DNA of 64,000 nt. Source: Albibacillus kandeliae (lineage in GTDB: Bacteria; Pseudomonadota; Alphaproteobacteria; Rhodobacterales; Rhodobacteraceae). The notes beneath the pieces were generated by a model that was not told the origin of the DNA, did not search any database, and saw nothing but the letters and a program-made list of their open reading frames with translations. This document shows, piece by piece, positions 24,596 through 32,257 of this stretch. The stretch covers positions 62,001 through 126,000 of the forward strand of contig NZ_QEHM01000009.1 in assembly GCF_003116585.1 (NCBI RefSeq). Direction: 5' to 3'. How positions within the stretch are numbered: position 1 is the first letter of the stretch; the number at the start of each line of letters is the position of its first letter. The position numbers were made by a program, and so were the translations under genes.

Positions 24596-25036
24596 ATGCG
24601 CATCGCCGTGCAGGAGCAGCCCTTCGATCTCGGCGCCGAATCCGACGTCTTCGCCGCGGCCGCCACGGGCATGGGTGCGGTCGTGACCTTTACCGGGGTG
24701 GTTCGCGACGTCGATGGCGGGCTGGAGGCCATGGAGATCGAGCACTATCCGGGCATGACCGAGAGCGCGATCCGCAAGATCGCCGAGGACGCCCGGGACC
24801 GCTGGTCGCTGGGCGACGTCCTCGTGATTCACCGCTACGGGCGTCTGGCACCGGGCGAACGCATCATGATGGTCGCCACCGCTGCGCCGCACCGCAAGGA
24901 CGCGTTCGAGGCGGCGGAATTCCTCATGGATTACCTGAAATCGCGCGCGCCCTTCTGGAAGAAGGAAATCACCCGAGCCGGCGAAGGCTGGGTGGCTGCC
25001 CGCTGCGAGGACGAGGACGCGCTGAAGCGCTGGTAG
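24596..25036 (+). CDS. moaE: Molybdopterin synthase catalytic subunit
   Basis: A 146-residue MoaE. Recognisable elements are VVTFTGVVRD (~25–34), the IEHYPGM segment (~45), VIHRYGRLAPGE (~78–89) and the catalytic-lysine region KSRAPFWKKE (~115–124). With MoaD it makes the dithiolene of molybdopterin. Moco made here would serve the nasA enzyme at the start of the window, among others. Confidence 0.95.
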   Translation: MRIAVQEQPFDLGAESDVFAAAATGMGAVVTFTGVVRDVDGGLEAMEIEHYPGMTESAIRKIAEDARDRWSLGDVLVIHRYGRLAPGERIMMVATAAPHRKDAFEAAEFLMDYLKSRAPFWKKEITRAGEGWVAARCEDEDALKRW

Positions 25037-25080
25037 CCCCCGGGGCAGGGCGCTCGCATTCCGATAGGATCAGCTGGAGA

Positions 25081-25404
25081 TCAGGCGCGGCCGCGTTGCA
25101 GCCGGGAGCGCAGTTCCTCTGCCTCGTGCCGCGCGTCGCGCAGCCCGTCCATCGCGGCCCGCAGTTCGGCCTCGGTCTGGCTCAGCCGGTTCGACAGTTC
25201 GGATTCGCGGTGCTGGAGATAGGTGATCGCCTGGTCGCGGGTCTCCTCGGCCTCGTGCAGCTCATGGCTCATCCGGTCCAACTCGTCGACGTCCTTGGCG
25301 CTGACGCGGGTAAAGCGGTGGATCAGCCAGTTGGCGAACCAGCCCAGGGCAAAGGCGACGAACAGGATGACCGCCGTCGTGATGATGAACTCAGTTCTGT
25401 TCAT
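25081..25404 (-). CDS. Small membrane-anchored coiled-coil protein
   Basis: A 107-residue protein with one N-terminal membrane helix (residues ~5–27, FIITTAVILFVAFALGWFANWL) and a long, highly charged helix (~40–105) rich in Glu, Arg and Leu that should form a coiled coil. The start at 25404 lies inside the upstream OmpA-family gene, overlapping it by 14 bp, so the two are probably translationally coupled. No named family recognised; a scaffold for the envelope protein encoded upstream is a reasonable guess. Confidence 0.75.
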   Translation of the reverse strand: MNRTEFIITTAVILFVAFALGWFANWLIHRFTRVSAKDVDELDRMSHELHEAEETRDQAITYLQHRESELSNRLSQTEAELRAAMDGLRDARHEAEELRSRLQRGRA

Positions 25405-27394
25405 TGGTCGTCTCTTCCTCTTCCGCGCCGGGTTCGCCGTCGCCGCTGCCCTCGTCTCCGGAGGCCTCATCGGTGGCCGCTTCCTCGTCCACGGCTTCCT
25501 CGCCCTGTCCGGCGTCGTCTTCCGTGCTCTCTGCGCCGCTGGTGCTCTGCTGCGCCACCGATTCCAGTGTCGTCGGGATCTCTTTCGAGGTGCCCGGCTG
25601 GATCAGGCGGAACTCGATGCGTCGGTTGGCCTCGCGGCCTTCCTCGGTGTCGTTCTCCGCGATCGGAACCGACTCGCCATAGCCCTTGGCGGTATAGGTC
25701 GAGGTCAGCACGCGGCGCGATCTCAATTCGTTCAGCACGGTCTGTGCGCGATCCTGGCTCAGCGCTTGGTTCATCGACTCGCGGCCCTGGCTGTCGGTAT
25801 GGCCCTGGATTTCCAGCCGGATTTCGCCGCAGTCCGACAGGATCGTGGCGATGGCGTTCATGGTGTCGAGAGACGAGGCCGCGATGGTGGCCGAACCCGG
25901 TTCGAAGGTGATCTTGCCGGTCGAGCGCTGCACCTCGGCGATCTGGGATTCGCACATCTCCGGGGTCATGGGCTCGTCCGCAGGCGGCGGAGGCGCCTCG
26001 TAGGTGATGTCCAGCGAATAGGACTTGGCGTCGCCAAGACGGTCCGAGAGGAAGCCCGCGATAGTGGCCTGTGCGTCCTCGTCGTGGCTGATGCCGCGCA
26101 CGGTGATCACCTCGGGCGTGACGCTGACGACGCCGTTGGACAGGCGCGACAGGGCCTCGATGCCCGACAGCACCCGGATGGGCCAGTCGGCGGGCAGGTC
26201 CTCGGCTGTCCGGGCGGCCGAGTAGACGCTGGAGGAGCCGAACCGCGCCTTGGCGTAGGCGTCGGCCATGCGCTGCATGGTCTCGTCGTTCAGGCGTCCG
26301 CGCAGTTGGACCAGCCCCTCGGGGCTGAGCGTCGCGGTAAACTCGGGCGGGCCCGCGTTGTTCTGGCCCTCGGCCACCGGAAGGACGGCGTGCAGGGCAA
26401 AGACGCGGGGCAGGGCGGCCTGCAGTTCGCCGACCACGCGGTCGAAGGTGGCAGACGGGGTGCCCTCGGCGGCAACCAGCGTGATGTCGGCATCCGCGAA
26501 GGTGATCGAGCCCTTGCCGATCTCTGCCAGCTTGCTGATCCCCAGCGCTGCCGCCTCGGCCCATTTCGGCGAGGGAACGCCAAGGCCAAGGACGCAGCTT
26601 GCCCCGCCGTTGCCGCCCGCCGCGTTGGCGGCTGCGAGGATACGGGCGCGGGCCTGCTCGGTATCGGCCGAGCACGCGTCAAAGCGCGCACCGTTGTCGT
26701 CGATCAGGTAGCGCAGGGTGAAGGGCGTAATTACCGGGCGCGGCGCGGTGATGTCGAGCCGTACGATCAGCCCGCCGGGAACGGCCTTTTTCAGGGTGTT
26801 TTCCAGCCGCCGCTTGGCATCGGGGCTATCGGCGATGGCGGTCACTTCCACCCGTCCGGCCTCGACCGAGACCTTCGAGCGGGGCAGCTTGTCGAGCGCG
26901 AAGGCGGTGAACTTGACGGCTTCGTTCCAACCCTCGGGCACCGGGTAGTCGGCCGCGTCCAGCAGGTCGCTGACCTGCGCGATATCCGAGAGTTGGTCGA
27001 CCAGACCGGCGCGGTCCATGCCGCGGGGCACAAGGCCGATCAGGGAGATGCCGCTGGCGTTGCGCAGGATCTCGGCGGAGAAGCGGGGCGGGTTCAGGTC
27101 GTTGGACGGTGCGGTGTCCATCGCGTCGATGACGCGCGAGGGGTCGACGAGCGTGCGTGCGGTGGAGCCGGCCGAGAAGCGCGCGGCCTCTGTCGGGGCG
27201 GTACCGCTCAGAACGACGCGCAGACCGTCGGCGCGGACCTGGGTCCAGTCGTGTCCCTTGTCGGTCATCGCCTCACGTATTGCCCGCTCGGTCGTGTCCT
27301 CGACGGCAGTTGCCAGGAACCCGGCGGCGATCACGCAAACGGCGGCTCCTGCGATGAAGCTCAGAGCCACGATAACGGCGGAAGGTAGGCGCAT
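25391..27394 (-). CDS. Large OmpA-family envelope protein with acidic C-terminal tail
   Basis: A 667-residue protein with an N-terminal hydrophobic segment (~5–28) that is a signal or anchor, a long middle part with several BON-like repeats (VRADGLRVVLSGTAPTEA, VEVTAIADSPDAKRRLENTL, VITVRGISHDEDAQATI) and an OmpA peptidoglycan-binding domain at ~480–600 (LEIQGHTDSQGRESMNQALSQDRA). The last ~50 residues are almost only Glu, Asp, Ala, Gly, Ser and Thr. The OmpA domain should bind peptidoglycan; the repeats suggest a multi-domain envelope spacer. It precedes a coupled coiled-coil gene. Confidence 0.85.
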   Translation of the reverse strand: MRLPSAVIVALSFIAGAAVCVIAAGFLATAVEDTTERAIREAMTDKGHDWTQVRADGLRVVLSGTAPTEAARFSAGSTARTLVDPSRVIDAMDTAPSNDLNPPRFSAEILRNASGISLIGLVPRGMDRAGLVDQLSDIAQVSDLLDAADYPVPEGWNEAVKFTAFALDKLPRSKVSVEAGRVEVTAIADSPDAKRRLENTLKKAVPGGLIVRLDITAPRPVITPFTLRYLIDDNGARFDACSADTEQARARILAAANAAGGNGGASCVLGLGVPSPKWAEAAALGISKLAEIGKGSITFADADITLVAAEGTPSATFDRVVGELQAALPRVFALHAVLPVAEGQNNAGPPEFTATLSPEGLVQLRGRLNDETMQRMADAYAKARFGSSSVYSAARTAEDLPADWPIRVLSGIEALSRLSNGVVSVTPEVITVRGISHDEDAQATIAGFLSDRLGDAKSYSLDITYEAPPPPADEPMTPEMCESQIAEVQRSTGKITFEPGSATIAASSLDTMNAIATILSDCGEIRLEIQGHTDSQGRESMNQALSQDRAQTVLNELRSRRVLTSTYTAKGYGESVPIAENDTEEGREANRRIEFRLIQPGTSKEIPTTLESVAQQSTSGAESTEDDAGQGEEAVDEEAATDEASGDEGSGDGEPGAEEEETTNEQN

Positions 27395-27462
27395 GAGAGG
27401 TTAGGGGCCTCGTTCGGCTGTCGGATCTGGTCCGTATTAGCGGCGCTGCCGCCCGTGTTCAA

Positions 27463-28425
27463 TCAGGCGAGCAGGGCGGCGACGAAGAATATAAGCGGAA
27501 TGAAGCCGGTATCGCGGTTGGCGCGGAACAGGCGCAGCATCTTGGAATCGTCCTCGGGATCGAAGCCGCGCAGCTGCCAGGCCATGTGCCAGCCCATCGC
27601 CCAGGGCCCGGCCAGCGCCAGCACCAGCGCGAGGATCGAGGCATTCGGCTGAAGGGCGAGGATGATCGCCACCGCCATCAGTCCCACGCAGATCACGAGA
27701 AAATACTTCAGGTAGGTCGGAGAGTTCTCGCCGAAAAGCCGGGCGGTGGACTTCACGCCGATCAGCGCGTCGTCCTCGGTGTCCTGATGCGCATAGATGG
27801 TGTCGTAGAACAGCGTCCATGCGATCCCGGCGACGTAGAGGATCACCGGGGGCCAGCCGAGGCTGCCGCTGTGGGCGGTCCAGGCCAGCATCGCGCCCCA
27901 GTTGAAGGCGAGCCCGAGAAAGACCTGCGGCCACCAGGTGAACCGCTTAGCAAAGGGGTAGATCGTCACCGGCAGCAGCGACAGCACACCAAGGGCGATG
28001 GTCGCGCGGTTGAACGTCAGCAGGATACAGAGCGCGATGAGACACTGGATGACCATCCAGACCAGCGCCTGCCGGACGCTGACCGCGCCAGAGGGAATCG
28101 GGCGCGACCGGGTGCGCGCGACCTTGCCGTCGATGTCCCGGTCGGTGATGTCGTTCCAGGTACAGCCCGCGCCACGCATCAGCCAGGCGCCGAGGCCGCA
28201 GCCGATGAAGATCCACAGATCCTCCCAGCGCGGGTCCTGTCCGGCCAGCATGGCAAGCGTCAGCCCCCACCAGCAGGGCAGCAGCAGCAGCCATGTCCCG
28301 ATGGGCCGGTCCGCGCGCGCCAGCCGCAGGTAGGGGCGGGTCGCGGCGGGTGCGTAGGCATCGACCCAGTTGTCTTGCGGGGCATCTGCGACCTGACCAT
28401 CTGGCGCCGGGGCTTTGGCTTGCAT
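27463..28425 (-). CDS. ubiA: 4-hydroxybenzoate polyprenyltransferase
   Basis: A 320-residue membrane prenyltransferase of ubiquinone synthesis that attaches the polyprenyl tail to 4-hydroxybenzoate. Both Asp-rich motifs are visible: NDITDRDIDGKVARTRSRPI (~92–111) and the second site YDTIYAHQDTEDD (~212–224). About eight membrane helices follow the usual pattern. It is divergent from rsmE, only 11 bp separating the start codons. A polyprenyl diphosphate synthase gene lies at 57.4 kb. Confidence 0.95.
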   Translation of the reverse strand: MQAKAPAPDGQVADAPQDNWVDAYAPAATRPYLRLARADRPIGTWLLLLPCWWGLTLAMLAGQDPRWEDLWIFIGCGLGAWLMRGAGCTWNDITDRDIDGKVARTRSRPIPSGAVSVRQALVWMVIQCLIALCILLTFNRATIALGVLSLLPVTIYPFAKRFTWWPQVFLGLAFNWGAMLAWTAHSGSLGWPPVILYVAGIAWTLFYDTIYAHQDTEDDALIGVKSTARLFGENSPTYLKYFLVICVGLMAVAIILALQPNASILALVLALAGPWAMGWHMAWQLRGFDPEDDSKMLRLFRANRDTGFIPLIFFVAALLA

Positions 28426-28436
28426 ATATCCGTTCC

Positions 28437-29171
28437 ATGACTGCGAAGATCAGGCTCTGTGTAGATCACCCTCTGGGGCAGGGGCAAACGGTTCCTTTGA
28501 GCCGCGAGCAGGCGCATTACCTGTTCGGGGTGATGCGGCTGACCGAGGGGGCGCACCTCCTGCTGTTCAACGGGCAGGACGGCGAATGGCTTGCCGAGGT
28601 CTCGGACGCGGGCAAGCGGGGCGGCAGCCTTGCCGTGCTGGAACAGACCGCGCCGCTGCGCTCGCCGCCCGACCTCTGGCTGCTGTTCGCCCCGGTCAAG
28701 AAGGCCCGGACCGACTTCATCGTCGAGAAGGCCGTCGAACTGGGCGCCGCGCGGATCGTTCCCGTGCAGACCGATTTCACCAATTCCGAACGGGTGCGGC
28801 AGGACCGTCTGCAGGCCAACGCGGTCGAGGCGGCCGAGCAATGTGGAGCCACCGTCGTGCCCGAGGTGGCCGACCTGCACCGGCTCGACCGTTTGCTTGC
28901 CGACTGGCCCGAGGGGCGGCAGCTGCTGTTCTGCGACGAGGGCGCCGCCGGGTCTGACGCGCTGGCGTCCCTGTTCGAGGCCGAGCGCGGAACCGGCGGC
29001 TGGGCCATCCTTATCGGTCCCGAGGGCGGGTTTTCCGAGGCGGAGCGCAAGCGGCTCTCGGCCCTGCCGTTTGCCCGGACCATCGGGCTCGGCCCCCGCA
29101 TCCTGCGCGCCGAGACTGCCGCGGTTGCCGCGCTGACGCTCTGGCAGGCGCATCTGGGAGACTGGCGATGA
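28437..29171 (+). CDS. rsmE: 16S rRNA (uracil-1498-N3)-methyltransferase
   Basis: A 244-residue SPOUT methyltransferase with an N-terminal PUA-like domain and a trefoil-knot C-terminus: LLFAPVKKARTDFIVEKAVELGA (~80–103), NSERVRQDR, IGPEGGFSEAE (~195) and LGPRILRAETAAVAAL (~220–236). It methylates U1498 of 16S rRNA. The ATG at 28437 starts the domain; the reading frame runs further upstream but antisense to ubiA. Confidence 0.94.
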   Translation: MTAKIRLCVDHPLGQGQTVPLSREQAHYLFGVMRLTEGAHLLLFNGQDGEWLAEVSDAGKRGGSLAVLEQTAPLRSPPDLWLLFAPVKKARTDFIVEKAVELGAARIVPVQTDFTNSERVRQDRLQANAVEAAEQCGATVVPEVADLHRLDRLLADWPEGRQLLFCDEGAAGSDALASLFEAERGTGGWAILIGPEGGFSEAERKRLSALPFARTIGLGPRILRAETAAVAALTLWQAHLGDWR

Positions 29172-29695
29172 GCTTTATCCGACCAGCGGCCCGCGTGGCC
29201 CTCTACCGCTGGCGCGAGGCGCTGACCGGCGTGGTGATCGCGTTGGTAGGGTTGTCGTGGATCACCGGCCCTCGCGGCCTGCTGGGCCTCGTCGGCTGGG
29301 GCGTCTTCGTCCTCGGCATCGCGCTCGTCGTCATCGGTGTCCAGCGCGCCCGCTTCCGCAGCAGCAGCAACGGCCCCGGCGTCGTCACCGTCGACGAAGG
29401 GCAGATCACCTATTTCGGCCCGCTGACCGGCGGTGCCGTCGCGGCGCGCGAACTGGAGCGTCTCACCCTTGATCCGACAGCCCGTCCGGCGCACTGGGTG
29501 CTGACCCAGCCGGGGCAGCCGCCGCTGCAGATTCCGATCAACGCAGCGGGGTCCGATGCCCTGTTCGACGTCTTCTCGACCCTGCCGGGCCTGAAGACCG
29601 AGCGCATGCTGGCGCAACTGCAGGGAAAATCGTCTCACCCTGTCGTGATCTGGGAGCGGACACCGATGCGTCCGACGAACCAAAGGCTGCATTGA
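29168..29695 (+). CDS. Conserved hypothetical protein with two membrane helices
   Basis: A 175-residue protein overlapping rsmE by ATGA. Two adjacent membrane helices at ~18–36 and ~38–60 are followed by a ~110-residue soluble beta-rich domain (VTVDEGQITYFGPLTGGAVAARELERLTLD). The layout is like bacterial PH-domain or YcxB-like membrane proteins but I do not assign a family. Coupling to rsmE and position before gshA are the only context. Confidence 0.72.
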   Translation: MSFIRPAARVALYRWREALTGVVIALVGLSWITGPRGLLGLVGWGVFVLGIALVVIGVQRARFRSSSNGPGVVTVDEGQITYFGPLTGGAVAARELERLTLDPTARPAHWVLTQPGQPPLQIPINAAGSDALFDVFSTLPGLKTERMLAQLQGKSSHPVVIWERTPMRPTNQRLH

Positions 29696-29756
29696 CACCC
29701 CGGCCAAATCCCCTCACTTCTGGCCGCCAAGATCTTCAGGAACGGAGCGCCTCCCC

Positions 29757-31127
29757 ATGTCCATCCCCCAGTCCGGCGGCGGACCGATCGAACGGCACGA
29801 ACAACTGGCCGAATACCTCGCCTCCGGCTGCAAGCCCAAGTCGGATTGGCGCATCGGTACCGAGCACGAGAAGTTCGGCTACTGCAAGGATACGCTCCAG
29901 CCCATTCCCTACGAAGGCAAGCGATCGGTTCTGGCGGTGCTGGAAGGGCTGCGCGATGTCCACGGCTGGTCGCCCGTCACGGAATCCGGCAAGCTCATCG
30001 GTCTGACCAAGAACGGCGCCAACGTTTCTCTTGAGCCGGGCGGTCAACTCGAACTCTCCGGTGCGCCGGTGGAAACGATCCACGAGACCTGCGACGAGGT
30101 GAACGATCACCTGCGCGAGGTGAAGGACGTGGCCGACAAGGTCGGCGTCGGCTTCATCGGGCTCGGGGCCGCGCCGGTCTGGTCGCACGACGACATGCCG
30201 ATGATGCCCAAGGGCCGTTACAAGCTGATGGACGGCTACATGCAGAAGGTCGGCACCATGGGCCGCACCATGATGCGCCGGACCTGCACCGTGCAGGTGA
30301 ACCTCGACTTCTCCTCGGAGAAGGACATGGTCCAGAAGATGCGCGTCGCCATCGCCCTTCAGCCGGTCGCCACTGCGCTCTTTGCCAATTCGCCTTTCTT
30401 CGAAGGCAAGCCCAACGGGATGAAGTCCTGGCGCAGCCGGGTCTGGCGCGACCTCGACGCCGACCGGACCGGCATGGTGCCCTTCGTCTTCGAGAAGGGT
30501 TTCGGCTTCGAGCGCTGGGTGGAATACGCCCTCGATGTGCCGATGTACTTCGTCTACCGCGACGGTCGTTACATCAACGCGCTGGGCCAGTCCTTCCGCG
30601 ATTTCATGAACGGCGATCTCCCGGCGCTGCCGGGCGAGACCCCGACGCTGAGCGACTGGGCGGACCACCTGACCACGCTCTTCCCCGAAGCACGGGTGAA
30701 GAAGTTCATCGAGATGCGCGGGGCCGATGGCGGCCCGTGGCGCCGACTCTGCGCGCTGCCAGCCTTCTGGGTCGGCCTGATGTACGACCAATCCTCGCTC
30801 GACGCGGCATGGGACCTCGTCAAGCGCTGGGACGCACCGACGCGCGAGGCCCTGCGGGTCGCGGCCTCGGAGCAGGCGCTTCAGGCCAAGGTCAACGGCA
30901 TCGACATGCACGAGCTTGCCCGCGAGGTGGTCGCGATCTCCGAAGCGGGTCTCAAGGCCCGTGCGCGACAGGGGGCCGGCGGCATGGTCCCGGACGAGAC
31001 CCATTTCCTGAACGCCCTGAAAGAGAGCCTCGACACCGGCAAGGTTCCCGCCGACGAGCTGCTCGACCACTACAACGGCGACTGGAACGGCGACCTGAGC
31101 CGCATCTACGGCCAATACAGCTACTGA
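29757..31127 (+). CDS. gshA: Glutamate–cysteine ligase (plant/alphaproteobacterial type)
   Basis: A 456-residue enzyme that makes gamma-glutamylcysteine, the first step of glutathione synthesis. It has the type-3 (plant-like) signatures: RIGTEHEKFGY (~34–44), SLEPGGQLELSGAP (~90–103), MMRRTCTVQVNLDF (~175–188) and FIEMRGADGGPW (~315–326). The ATG at 29757 follows a weak purine-rich site (GGAACGGAG). A hairpin follows the stop. Confidence 0.95.
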   Translation: MSIPQSGGGPIERHEQLAEYLASGCKPKSDWRIGTEHEKFGYCKDTLQPIPYEGKRSVLAVLEGLRDVHGWSPVTESGKLIGLTKNGANVSLEPGGQLELSGAPVETIHETCDEVNDHLREVKDVADKVGVGFIGLGAAPVWSHDDMPMMPKGRYKLMDGYMQKVGTMGRTMMRRTCTVQVNLDFSSEKDMVQKMRVAIALQPVATALFANSPFFEGKPNGMKSWRSRVWRDLDADRTGMVPFVFEKGFGFERWVEYALDVPMYFVYRDGRYINALGQSFRDFMNGDLPALPGETPTLSDWADHLTTLFPEARVKKFIEMRGADGGPWRRLCALPAFWVGLMYDQSSLDAAWDLVKRWDAPTREALRVAASEQALQAKVNGIDMHELAREVVAISEAGLKARARQGAGGMVPDETHFLNALKESLDTGKVPADELLDHYNGDWNGDLSRIYGQYSY

Positions 31128-31139
31128 TTTGCGCCTACG

Positions 31140-31165
31140 GGTTGTGGCGCCACGGTGCCACAACC
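31140..31165 (+). terminator. Stem-loop after gshA
   Basis: Perfect 9-bp arms GGTTGTGGC (31140–31148) and GCCACAACC (31157–31165) with an 8-nt loop, 12 bp after the gshA stop. No clear T-run follows, so efficiency is uncertain. Confidence 0.55.
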
Positions 31166-31266
31166 GGAAAGAGTTTACCGCGCCGCGGGCTCACCCGCAG
31201 GATCCTCTTGTCCGAATAGGGGCTTATGCGTCAGCATCTGCTCATTTGCGACAGGAGGAACTTTCT

Positions 31267-31512
31267 ATGCGCGATTTCTTTATCAGCTCGTTCGAGAAAC
31301 TGGTGGCAGTCATCGTCATCCTTATGGGGATCATGGTTGTCATCGGCGCACTCGGTCTCATGTTCTCGGGTCAGCCCGGCGGCTTCATCTCCGCGATCGG
31401 CCTGCTGATCGGGGGCGCTCTCTACGTGATCCTCACGGGCGGGATGCTCTACATGGTTCTGGGCATCTACCACAACACCAAGCGCACCGCCGAGGCACTG
31501 GAACGGCGCTGA
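31267..31512 (+). CDS. Small protein with two membrane helices, unknown family
   Basis: An 81-residue protein. The ATG at 31267 has a strong Shine–Dalgarno (ACAGGAGGAA). Helices at ~11–33 and ~40–65 are joined by a short SGQPGG turn, and the tail is charged (HNTKRTAEALERR). The opening MRDFFISSFEKL resembles DUF4282-type small membrane proteins, but I cannot confirm this. It stands alone between two hairpins. Confidence 0.75.
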   Translation: MRDFFISSFEKLVAVIVILMGIMVVIGALGLMFSGQPGGFISAIGLLIGGALYVILTGGMLYMVLGIYHNTKRTAEALERR

Positions 31513-31524
31513 GCCTGTAACAAC

Positions 31525-31556
31525 GGGCGGAACCGGGCACTGACCCGGTTCCGCCC
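31525..31556. terminator. Perfect 13-bp inverted repeat after the small membrane protein gene
   Basis: Arms GGGCGGAACCGGG (31525–31537) and CCCGGTTCCGCCC (31544–31556) with a 6-nt loop, starting 12 bp after the stop. It is the strongest hairpin in this stretch and sits between convergent units (the small gene and plsY), so it probably terminates in both directions, although there is no poly-T on either side. Confidence 0.65.
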
Positions 31557-31651
31557 ATGAAACTGGTCTATTGGCGTCAGTCCCGGACACTCGTGTCAGG
31601 GCCGCCTTGCGGTCTTTCCGTGACTTTACCTGATCGCCAGACCTGAAAGGA

Positions 31652-32257
31652 CTACTTCGCGCCGATCTTCGGTTCGGTCCCGGCCTTGATCCGCGCGATG
31701 TTGGCGCTGTGCCGCCAGTAGACGAGCAGGGTCAGGAGGATGCCAAGCAGCGCGGTCTGGCCATAGCCGAGGAAGAAGGCCCAGATCGTGGAACTGGCCG
31801 CAGCGACGAGGGCGCTCAGCGAGGAAATCCGCGTGATCAGGGCGCTCACCAACCATGTCGCGCAGCAGGCCAGCCCCACGGGCCATGCCAGCGCCAGCCA
31901 GACCCCGAGGAAGGTGGCGACGCCCTTGCCGCCCTTGAAGCCGAGCCAGACCGGGAAGCAGTGGCCGAGGAAGGCGAAGAAGGCCGCGACCTGCGCGGCG
32001 TCCTCGCCTGATACCGCCCGGGCCAGCAGGACCGCGATCACGCCCTTCAGCGCGTCGAAGACCAGCGTCAGCGCGGCCGCCTTGCGGTTGCCGGTGCGCA
32101 GAACGTTGGTGGCGCCGATGTTGCCCGACCCGATGCTGCGCAGGTCGCCAAGGTTCATGACACGGGCGATGATCATGCCCGAGGCGATCGAGCCGAGGCC
32201 ATAGCCGACGACGGCCCAGAGCAGCAGCATCGGAAGGGAAGTGTCGAAGGTCGGCAT
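31652..32257 (-). CDS. plsY: Glycerol-3-phosphate acyltransferase (acyl-phosphate type)
   Basis: A 201-residue inner-membrane enzyme that transfers an acyl group from acyl-phosphate to glycerol-3-phosphate, the first step of phospholipid synthesis. The three PlsY motifs are visible: SGNIGATNVLRTGNRKAA (~41–58), the conserved FLGHCFPVWLGFKGGKGVATFLG stretch (~96–118) and the C-terminal hydrophobic repeats. Five helices are predicted. The start overlaps the stop of the dihydroorotase homologue by 1 bp. Confidence 0.95.
   Translation of the reverse strand: MPTFDTSLPMLLLWAVVGYGLGSIASGMIIARVMNLGDLRSIGSGNIGATNVLRTGNRKAAALTLVFDALKGVIAVLLARAVSGEDAAQVAAFFAFLGHCFPVWLGFKGGKGVATFLGVWLALAWPVGLACCATWLVSALITRISSLSALVAAASSTIWAFFLGYGQTALLGILLTLLVYWRHSANIARIKAGTEPKIGAK

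Noticed and set aside
25223-27388. 721-residue plus-strand reading frame opposite the OmpA-family gene
   Set aside because: No recognisable domain, runs antisense to a protein with a clear OmpA domain; a composition artefact.
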